Source: an uncultured Blautia sp. (GTDB lineage: Bacteria > Bacillota > Clostridia > Lachnospirales > Lachnospiraceae). From it: 9,655 nt of DNA. The notes beneath the pieces were generated by a model. It searched no databases. It was not told the origin of the DNA and was given only the letters and a program-made list of their open reading frames with translations. Location: positions 1-9,655 of the forward strand of contig CABSEJ010000122.1 in assembly GCA_902476765.1 (NCBI GenBank), written 5' to 3'. Both the position numbers and the translations under genes were made by a program. Of this stretch, positions 1 through 4,682 are shown in pieces. Positions within the stretch are counted from its first letter, which is position 1, and the number at the start of each line of letters is the position of its first letter.

Positions 1-120
1 AGTGTTTTCAAGGATTGTGGCACTTGTTATTTGTTTCTAACTGTCAAAAACGAGATTAAGCTTCACTCAGTATAACGGAAATCAGAAGAAAAATCAAGGA
101 GCCCTACAGGCGGAAAACGG

Positions 121-149
121 TTGAATCCCCCAAACTTTCATGATAGGAT
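121..149 (+). promoter_or_regulatory. weak sigma-A-like promoter candidate for the DUF5685-J-domain operon
   Basis: TTGAAT (121-126) is followed after 17 bases by TAGGAT (144-149), matching the sigma-A boxes at 4 of 6 positions each. Just downstream, GGATA recurs at 146, 153 and 163, and GATAAT/TATAAG at 164-174 offers another -10 without a good -35. The rest of positions 1-211 shows no gene, RNA or terminator that I can support. The promoter is a guess from position and box match only. Confidence 0.2.
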
Positions 150-211
150 AGAGGATAATCAGGGATAATATAAGTAAAGATTTCAGCAGCTAATTTGCAG
201 AAAGGCGAAAA

Positions 212-1069
212 ATGTTTGGATATGTGACAATTGATAAGCCGGAGCTGAAGGTGAAGGAGTTTTACAGATATAAGGCCTTTTACTGCGGCTTGTGCCGTAC
301 CCTGCAGGAAGAGTATGGATTTCGGGGACGTATGACACTTACCTATGATATGACCTTCCTTATTCTGTTTCTCACCTCTCTTTACGAGAGCAGCACCAGG
401 GAATATGCCTCCCATTGTCCTCTTCATCCGGTGAAAAAAATTCCTATATTGCAAAATGAAATTTCCCAGTACGGGGCTAAGATGAATATTCTTCTGGCTT
501 ATTTTAATTTTGAGGACGACTGGAAGGATGACAAAAGCTTTCTGGGACTTTCAGGAATCCATTTGTTCCGGAAAAAAGCGGCCCAGGTCTGTAAGGAGTA
601 TCCCAGACAGGCCCAGGTTATTAAAAAGCAGCTAAGGCTGCTGACTATGTATGAGGAACAGGGAATCGGGGATGTAGATATGGCGGCGGGGGCCTTTGGG
701 GCTCTTATGGAAGAGTTGTTTGTATACCGCCAGGATATGTGGGAGGAAAATTTAAGAAAATTCGGATTCTATCTGGGAAAATTTATTTATCTGATGGATG
801 CATACGATGACCTTCCGAAAGATTTAGAGACTAATTCCTATAATCCTTTGAGACAGGTAAAGGAAGCCTGTAAAAAGGAAGAGGAGTACGAACAGCAGGT
901 ACATCAGATGCTGCTTATGATGATGGCGGAGGCCACAGGAGCTTTTGAGAAGCTGCCCTGCCTCCAGGACGGAGAAATCCTGAGAAACATTCTATACAGC
1001 GGCGTTTGGTCCAAATATAACAAAATACAAAAAGAAAGACAGGAGAACAAAGAGAACCATGGTAAATAA
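212..1069 (+). CDS. DUF5685-like family protein, function unknown
   Basis: A 285-residue soluble protein with no signal peptide or clear membrane segment. It resembles the DUF5685 family of Clostridia, recalled from the pattern and not searched. Recognisable parts are an N-terminal YKAFYCGLCRTL stretch with two Cys (about residues 20-31), a CPLHP motif near residue 69, a GIGDVDMAAGAFG stretch near 150, and an Asp-rich DAYDDLPKDL motif near residue 197 followed by YNPL. The conserved Cys/His and Asp residues could bind a metal, but that is inference. The start at 212 has AAAGGCG about six bases upstream. The gene overlaps the next, J-domain gene by 11 bases, so the two are likely co-translated and may act together. 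The reaction or partner is not known to me. Confidence 0.8.
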   Translation: MFGYVTIDKPELKVKEFYRYKAFYCGLCRTLQEEYGFRGRMTLTYDMTFLILFLTSLYESSTREYASHCPLHPVKKIPILQNEISQYGAKMNILLAYFNFEDDWKDDKSFLGLSGIHLFRKKAAQVCKEYPRQAQVIKKQLRLLTMYEEQGIGDVDMAAGAFGALMEELFVYRQDMWEENLRKFGFYLGKFIYLMDAYDDLPKDLETNSYNPLRQVKEACKKEEEYEQQVHQMLLMMMAEATGAFEKLPCLQDGEILRNILYSGVWSKYNKIQKERQENKENHGK

Positions 1070-1709
1070 TCCTTATGAAATATTAGGCGTGTCACCCAAC
1101 GCCTCCAATGACGAGATTAAGAAAGCATACCGGGATTTAAGCAGAAAGTACCATCCCGATTCTTATGTGGATAACCCTTTGTCAGATTTGGCGGAGGAGA
1201 AATTTAAAGAGGTTCAGGAAGCTTATGACCAGATTATGAGAGAAAGAGACGGGGGCTACCAGAGCGGATACGAAGGCTATGGACACAGCAGCTACCAGAA
1301 TTCCGGTTACCAGAGCAGTACATCCAGTGAGGATAATCTGCAGTTTCAGGCAGTATACAATTACATCAATGCCAGGCAGTATCAGCAGGCTCTTAACGTA
1401 CTGTCCAGAATGAGCAATCGTAATGCCCAGTGGTATTATCTGAGCGCCTGCGCCAATATGGGCATGGGCAACAATGTAAATGCTCTGAATATGGCAAGAC
1501 AGGCCCAGAGCATGGACCCTTCTAATCCGGAGTATGCCAATCTGGTGAACCGGCTTCAATGGAACAGCAACCGGTATCAGGGAGGGAGTTCTCCTTACGG
1601 AGGGGGATATAATAATTCTACCTGCGGAACCGGAAATTTATGCTGCGACCTGTGGTGCGCAGACAGCCTTTGTGAGTGTATGGGAGGAGACCTTTGCTCA
1701 TGCATGTAA
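1059..1709 (+). CDS. J-domain (DnaJ-like) protein with repeat-like middle and Cys-rich tail
   Basis: A 216-residue protein. Residues 4-61 form a J domain with the HPD motif at 32-34, the element that stimulates Hsp70 (DnaK) ATPase. A Gly/Tyr/Ser/Gln-rich linker follows (65-92). Residues about 94-167 look like paired TPR-type helices (YNYINARQYQQALNVL; WYYLSACANMGMGNNVNAL). The last 28 residues hold eight Cys (189, 195, 196, 200, 205, 207, 213, 215), probably for metal binding or membrane/redox association. The canonical DnaJ zinc-finger CxxCxGxG repeats and C-terminal substrate domains are absent, so this is a specialised co-chaperone and not DnaJ itself. It overlaps the upstream gene by 11 bases and the downstream membrane protein by 10. 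An AGGAG lies 13 bases before the start, slightly far, which suits coupled translation. Confidence 0.9.
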   Translation: MVNNPYEILGVSPNASNDEIKKAYRDLSRKYHPDSYVDNPLSDLAEEKFKEVQEAYDQIMRERDGGYQSGYEGYGHSSYQNSGYQSSTSSEDNLQFQAVYNYINARQYQQALNVLSRMSNRNAQWYYLSACANMGMGNNVNALNMARQAQSMDPSNPEYANLVNRLQWNSNRYQGGSSPYGGGYNNSTCGTGNLCCDLWCADSLCECMGGDLCSCM

Positions 1710-2242
1710 AGACAAAAAAACTGGCGGTGTCCGGGCTTTTGATGGCACTGGCTGTGGTATTGATTGTGCTGAGCGGTGTGCTTGACTTTAATACTTTGTT
1801 TTTCCTGGCTGCCGCCGCCTTTTTTATCGGAATCATTGTCCGGGAATTCGGACTGAAATATGGGGCCGCCTTTTTCATAGGCTGCGGTTTGCTGGGCTTT
1901 GTTTTTGCGCCCCAGAAGCTGTACTGTATAACCTATGGAATGATGGGAATATATGTGCTGGGAGTAGAATTTTTCTGGTATTTCCTGGGACTTCATGCCC
2001 AATGGAAAAGAAAAAAGCTGCTACTGACTGCAGGGAAGGTACTTTTGTTTAATCTGATGTATATACCAGCCCTTCTGCTGTTCCCCAAGCTGCTTTTTGC
2101 AGGAGATATTTCCCGCACCATGATTTTGGTTTTTATCCTGGGGGGACAACTTGCACTGTTTCTTTTTGACAGGGCCTATGACTATTTCCTGATTCAGATG
2201 TGGGGACAGATGAGAAACAAACTTTTTGGAAATGAAAATTAA
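1700..2242 (+). CDS. small multi-pass membrane protein, function unknown
   Basis: A 180-residue very hydrophobic protein with about six predicted membrane segments (approximately residues 7-26, 30-48, 50-68, 74-98, 110-130 and 139-158) and a short polar C-terminus. The ATG at 1700 is preferred because GGGAGGAG (1682-1689) lies 10 bases upstream. A GTG at 1676 would add eight residues but has no suitable site. The start lies inside the last codons of the J-domain gene, so translation is probably coupled. The LxxSGLLMALAVVL opening and the FGLKYGAAFFIG stretch recall small integral membrane proteins common in Clostridia, sometimes likened to ECF transporter S components. I cannot assign a substrate. 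A terminator follows, so this is the last gene of the unit. Confidence 0.75.
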   Translation: MHVKTKKLAVSGLLMALAVVLIVLSGVLDFNTLFFLAAAAFFIGIIVREFGLKYGAAFFIGCGLLGFVFAPQKLYCITYGMMGIYVLGVEFFWYFLGLHAQWKRKKLLLTAGKVLLFNLMYIPALLLFPKLLFAGDISRTMILVFILGGQLALFLFDRAYDYFLIQMWGQMRNKLFGNEN

Positions 2243-2278
2243 AGGCAGTGATGTGATGATAAACGTTGCCTTTAGTCT

Positions 2279-2313
2279 AAGCGGCATGGTTCTGTTGAGA
2301 ACTGTGCCGTTTT
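2279..2313 (+). terminator. intrinsic terminator after the DUF5685-J-domain-membrane operon
   Basis: A 12-bp stem (2282-2293 with 2298-2309, two G-U pairs) with a GTTG loop is followed by TTTT (2310-2313). Flanking A/T pairs lengthen the stem. A weaker hairpin just upstream (AAAGGCA 2241-2247 with TGCCTTT 2267-2273) has no T tract and may only protect the 3' end. Confidence 0.85.
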
Positions 2314-2365
2314 GAGAATGTGTCTATAGAGAAAGAAAGCATGAAAGAAATAAGAGGTGACGAGT

Positions 2366-3286
2366 ATGCAGGAATTGACCATAGGAGAGCTGTTAGAAAG
2401 ACTGCGGAAAAAAACAGGTGCAGCCAAAGGACAGATAGCCAGAGGTTTGTGTTCTCTTACTGCTTTATCCAGGTATGAGCAGGGGGAACGGGAGCCTGGA
2501 AAATTTCTGGCAGAGGCTTTGCTTTCCCGGCTGGGAGCTGAAACTCAGCAAATGGATTTTATTACGGATGCAAATGAATTTGAACTGTCCATGATGCGCA
2601 GGGAAATCCAGAAGGCTTTAGAAAATCACAAAGGTGAAGTTGTAGAGAAAATTCTCCGGGATTATAAAGCTCTCATAAAAAGGGATAAAAACCTTCATCA
2701 TGCATACATAGATTTTGTAAAAGGCCAAAATCAGATAATAGTAAGAAATTGGGAAAAAGGAGAGATACTGTTAAAAAGAGCTTTGTGCTACACAGACCTG
2801 GAAGAATATGAACAGGTTCTGGAACAGGGATTTTTGTCGGGACAAGAATTGTATACCTTGTACTGTTTAGGAGAAGTTTATATGGGAGAGAGGAGAAAAG
2901 AGGAGGGATGGAAGCTTTTTAATCTTCTGAAACAATATCTGGATAAGCGGGAGACCTCCTATACGGTAAAAGGTCTTCTGTATCCTAAGCTTTTGCTGTG
3001 GCTGGCGAAAAGGGCTCTGGAAGAAGGAAATTGGGGGAGCGCCTGTAAAGCGGCCGAGGAAGCCAGGAAACTGCTTTTAAAATACTATGCCATGGATGGC
3101 TTGGAAGAAGCTCTTGAAATCCTGAACCAGTCAGAGGAGAAACTGGGAATATTGGATTATGCAGTGAAATTAGAACGGGAAAAGCAGATTTTTGCCTTGA
3201 AACTATCTGAAGTAGACATTTCAGAAGACATAGAGGCAATCAACAGGGAGGTAGAAGAATGGCCCAATATAGCAAGGGATTTATGA
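2366..3286 (+). CDS. HTH (XRE-type) regulator with TPR-like C-terminal domain (regulator A)
   Basis: A 306-residue cytoplasmic DNA-binding regulator. Residues about 5-60 are a Cro/C1-type helix-turn-helix (GELLERLRKK...GQIARGLCSLTALSRYEQGEREP). The rest is all-helical and TPR-like, for example YTLYCLGEVYMGERRKEEGWKLF and LAKRALEEGNWGSACKAAEEA. This layout is that of RRNPP-type regulators (Rgg, PlcR, PrgX), whose repeats bind a short peptide; peptide binding here is inference. The ATG at 2366 has GAGGTGA six bases upstream. The GTG at 2357 lies inside that site, so I do not use it. The gene overlaps its downstream paralogue by 28 bases, and the two align through the HTH and the next helix (MRREIQKALENHKGEVVEKIL against RKEIFSAMERGEFLEVRRML). 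Its targets may be the peptide and ABC genes downstream. Confidence 0.85.
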   Translation: MQELTIGELLERLRKKTGAAKGQIARGLCSLTALSRYEQGEREPGKFLAEALLSRLGAETQQMDFITDANEFELSMMRREIQKALENHKGEVVEKILRDYKALIKRDKNLHHAYIDFVKGQNQIIVRNWEKGEILLKRALCYTDLEEYEQVLEQGFLSGQELYTLYCLGEVYMGERRKEEGWKLFNLLKQYLDKRETSYTVKGLLYPKLLLWLAKRALEEGNWGSACKAAEEARKLLLKYYAMDGLEEALEILNQSEEKLGILDYAVKLEREKQIFALKLSEVDISEDIEAINREVEEWPNIARDL

Positions 3287-3534
3287 TACAGTATCTGAGA
3301 AAACGCAAAGGAATGACCCAGGAGGAACTGGCCGAAGGAATCTGTGAGCCGGTTACTTTGTCCAGATATGAAAATGGAAGCTTGAACCCTACGGCAGAGA
3401 AGTTTCAGCTCCTTATGGAACGGCTGGGAGGACCGGGAGATATTTATCTGTTCCCTGTACAAACAGAACGGCTGGATATGGAGAGAAAAAAAGGAAGGAA
3501 ATTTTTTCCGCTATGGAGAGGGGAGAATTTTTAG
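3259..3534 (+). CDS. regulator B, N-terminal part: HTH domain of a frameshifted HTH-TPR regulator
   Basis: A 91-residue frame carrying a clear XRE-type helix-turn-helix at about residues 7-60 (FMIQYLRKRKGMTQEELAEGIC, then SRYENGSLNPT). GGGAGG ends seven bases before the ATG at 3259, which overlaps the end of regulator A, so translation is probably coupled. After codon 78, at the A7 tract 3486-3492, the frame stops resembling the paralogue. The last 13 residues (GRKFFPLWRGENF) look like out-of-frame readthrough to a stop at 3532-3534. Moving to -1 at the A7 tract continues into the frame ending at 4199 and gives 313 residues, close to the 306 of regulator A. As read, it would make a free HTH domain lacking the sensor part. 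Gene decay, slippage-based expression or a base-calling error are all possible. Confidence 0.7.
   Translation: MAQYSKGFMIQYLRKRKGMTQEELAEGICEPVTLSRYENGSLNPTAEKFQLLMERLGGPGDIYLFPVQTERLDMERKKGRKFFPLWRGENF
3486..3492 (+). other. A7 slippage tract at the frame break of regulator B
   Basis: Seven A residues sit in the phase A AAA AAA relative to the 3259 frame, which permits tandem -1 slippage by tRNA-Lys or RNA polymerase slippage. Past the shift the codons read R-K-E-I-F-S-A-M-E-R, which aligns with R-R-E-I-Q-K-A-L-E-N in regulator A. The nearest SD-like GGAGAG (3480-3485) abuts the tract, too close for a dnaX-type stimulator. The only downstream hairpin seen is five A/T-rich pairs (3497-3501 with 3505-3509). 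Confidence 0.65.
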
Positions 3535-4199
3535 AAGTGCGGCGTATGCTTTGTGATATACGACAAGAAGAGACATTACAGCTAGATTATAAGGAAAATC
3601 AACAGTATTTAGGAAGAATTGAGTTAGGGATAGATTACAGGCAAGGACATATAGATTGGAAAAACTATATTCGAGAATTAGAAAAATTACTTCGACTGAC
3701 TTTTCCGGAATTTGACAGCAAAAAAGAAATACCAGGACATATTTATACAGAGACAGAATTTTGGATAGCCTGCAATATAGGGACTGCTTATGGAGAACAC
3801 GAGGAGTATGCGGAAGCAGTTATGATTATGGAAGCTTTAGAGAAATATTATACGGATTTTGGGAAGATTGGAGACTATAAGCCCAGATATGCTATGCTGG
3901 TTATTTATTCCAGCTTTTTAGGCCGTATGGGAAGATACGATGATAGTATCCAAGTATGCGTAAAAGGAATAAAATGGTTGAAGGAAAAAAAGCAGTACAA
4001 TTATCTGTATAATTTTTATTTTAATATCGGATGGAATTTAATAGAAAAACATAAGAAAGAGCCAAAATGCACGAAAGATATAGAAACAGGCAGGAGATAT
4101 ATCTGGACGGCTTATGAACTATGTAAAATGTATCCAGAAAATAAAGCAAATCTGGAGATTATGAAAACGTATTATAAAAATATTGAAGGTGTCGCATGA
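3513..4199 (+). CDS. regulator B, C-terminal part: TPR-like sensor domain
   Basis: A 228-residue frame that is best read as the rest of regulator B and not as a separate gene. The ATG at 3513 has no properly spaced ribosome binding site (AGGAAGG is 14 bases away). The frame is open upstream to the A7 tract and there encodes residues that match regulator A. The content is helical and TPR-like: FWIACNIGTAYGEHEEYAEA, then LVIYSSFLGRMGRYDDSIQV, then NFYFNIGWNLIE. In RRNPP-type proteins this part would bind a peptide ligand and dimerise, which is inference here. Base composition is more A/T rich than in the flanking operons. A strong terminator follows directly. If slippage or a correction restores the frame, the full product is 313 residues. 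Confidence 0.7.
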   Translation: MERGEFLEVRRMLCDIRQEETLQLDYKENQQYLGRIELGIDYRQGHIDWKNYIRELEKLLRLTFPEFDSKKEIPGHIYTETEFWIACNIGTAYGEHEEYAEAVMIMEALEKYYTDFGKIGDYKPRYAMLVIYSSFLGRMGRYDDSIQVCVKGIKWLKEKKQYNYLYNFYFNIGWNLIEKHKKEPKCTKDIETGRRYIWTAYELCKMYPENKANLEIMKTYYKNIEGVA

Positions 4200-4207
4200 A
4201 ACAGAAT

Positions 4208-4258
4208 AACATAACGTATTCGGTGAATTTGAATTAACCGGATACGTTATGTTTTTTT
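4208..4258 (+). terminator. strong intrinsic terminator after the regulator pair
   Basis: A 17-bp stem (4208-4224 with 4237-4253, one G-U pair), a 12-base loop and a run of seven T (4252-4258) form a textbook Rho-independent terminator. It separates the regulators from the peptide and ABC genes, which therefore need their own promoter. Confidence 0.93.
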
Positions 4259-4269
4259 GTTGCAAAAAA

Positions 4270-4298
4270 CCTTATTATCTTTCATGTAAGCGATAAGG
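4270..4298. promoter_or_regulatory. possible operator or SD-sequestering hairpin before the small peptide gene
   Basis: CCTTAT (4270-4275) and ATAAGG (4293-4298) form an inverted repeat, and TTATC (4275-4279) with GATAA (4292-4296) is an alternative pairing. The right arm enters the ribosome binding site of the 4311 gene. It could be a regulator operator or block translation. A TATTAT -10-like box (4273-4278) overlaps it but lacks a good -35. Confidence 0.25.
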
Positions 4299-4310
4299 AA
4301 GGATATATAA

Positions 4311-4397
4311 ATGGAATATGTATTTGATTTCCAGGTACCTTCAGTGTACATGGCAGAGGCGTTTGGCCCTTTGTACACTGAAGGTACCAAAAGTTGA
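4311..4397 (+). CDS. 28-residue small peptide, as read in the current sequence
   Basis: AAGGAAGGA (4295-4303) lies seven bases before this ATG, one of the best ribosome binding sites in the window. The frame reads MEYVFDFQVPSVYMAEAFGP, then eight further residues, and stops at 4395-4397. There is no hydrophobic signal sequence, no Cys and no known RiPP leader motif that I recognise. Residues from about 9 to 26 are encoded by the hairpin element 4334-4388, so only the first ten residues may be ancestral. Its position, between peptide-sensor-type regulators and an exporter-type ABC gene, suggests a signal or exported peptide, but that is inference. It may equally be a truncated remnant of the longer frame described for 4311-4464. 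Confidence 0.45.
   Translation: MEYVFDFQVPSVYMAEAFGPLYTEGTKS
4334..4388. repeat. 55-base hairpin element with perfect 17-bp inverted repeats
   Basis: GGTACCTTCAGTGTACA (4334-4350) and its exact complement TGTACACTGAAGGTACC (4372-4388) flank a 21-base loop. Viewed as an insertion, it has 11-bp terminal repeats TTCAGTGTACA/TGTACACTGAA and a 6-7 base direct repeat (A)GGTACC that could be a target duplication. GGTACC is itself palindromic, so direct and inverted readings cannot be told apart. There is no T tract, so it is not a normal terminator. It could be a tiny non-autonomous insertion, an invertible or regulatory hairpin, or a bypassed segment. Confidence 0.8.
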
Positions 4398-4480
4398 GTT
4401 AGAAGATTTAAGACTTGGGATAAAGTTGAATTATATAGATGTTGGAAAAAGCATGAGAGAGTAAGAAAGGAAGACGCAAT

Positions 4481-4678
4481 ATGAAAGAAATATTTTTTAA
4501 ATGGAAAAAGCAGAACATGATTATTTTTTTCTGTATTCTCTGCACCAGCCTATTTCAGGTAACATCCAGTTCTATGCTGACACAGCTTTTGGACACAGTT
4601 CTTATGGGCCAAATTAAGAAGGTAGTGATGATTTTTGCTCTGTTGTTGACTCTGTGGCTGGGGGGCTTTTCTCTTTGA
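4481..4678 (+). CDS. ABC exporter, N-terminal part: first two membrane helices of a frameshifted gene
   Basis: A 65-residue frame with AAGGAAG seven bases before the ATG. It begins MKEIFFKWKKQNMIIFFC and carries two hydrophobic helices (about residues 13-34 and 46-64), the usual start of an ABC half-transporter membrane domain. It stops at TGA 4676-4678, soon after a run of six G (4660-4665). Dropping one G there continues as L-G-A-F-L-F-E-F-L-Y-S-V-L-Q into the large ATP-binding frame, giving one protein of 533 residues, normal for a half-transporter. Alone, this piece cannot form a transporter. The break could be a real null allele, a phase-variable tract or a base-calling error. Confidence 0.7.
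   Translation: MKEIFFKWKKQNMIIFFCILCTSLFQVTSSSMLTQLLDTVLMGQIKKVVMIFALLLTLWLGGFSL
4660..4665 (+). other. G6 tract at the frame break of the ABC exporter gene
   Basis: Six G residues lie just before the premature stop at 4676-4678. One G fewer (or two more) restores a continuous membrane domain. This is the second homopolymer frame break within about 1.2 kb. Confidence 0.6.
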
Positions 4679-4682
4679 GTTT

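Larger units (their letters stand above)
4311..4464 (+). pseudogene. putative 34-residue peptide gene interrupted by a 49-base hairpin segment
   Basis: If 49 bases between the two AGGTACC copies (4333-4339 and 4382-4388) are skipped, the start at 4311 joins in frame to codons running to TAA at 4462-4464. The result is 34 residues that begin MEYVFDFQVPKVELEDL and end NYIDVGKSMRE. The joined frame fills the space up to the ribosome binding site of the ABC gene (AAGGAAG, from 4467), as expected for a compact operon. I do not recognise the peptide. It is acidic at first and mildly amphipathic later, with no Cys and no signal peptide. In the unjoined sequence the 3' codons can also be read from an ATG at 4318 (48 residues), but that ATG has poor spacing to the Shine-Dalgarno site. 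Confidence 0.45.

Noticed and set aside
104..454. 116-residue minus-strand frame across the start of the DUF5685-like gene
   Set aside because: It overlaps a well-supported + strand gene and has low-complexity shadow-like content.
2241..2273. AAAGGCA/TGCCTTT hairpin as a separate terminator
   Set aside because: No T tract follows and the loop is long. The better terminator lies at 2279-2313.
3480..3510. Classic dnaX-type programmed frameshift signal
   Set aside because: The A7 phase is right, but the SD-like sequence abuts the tract and the downstream hairpin is weak. I keep slippage open but do not call it programmed.
4311..4397. Agr-type cyclic autoinducer or known RiPP precursor
   Set aside because: The peptide has no Cys, no amphipathic AgrD-like leader and no adjacent AgrB or modification enzyme.
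4208..4464. CRISPR array or riboswitch in the region before the ABC gene
   Set aside because: The repeats are two inverted arms and one terminator, with no direct-repeat/spacer pattern and no recognisable aptamer core.
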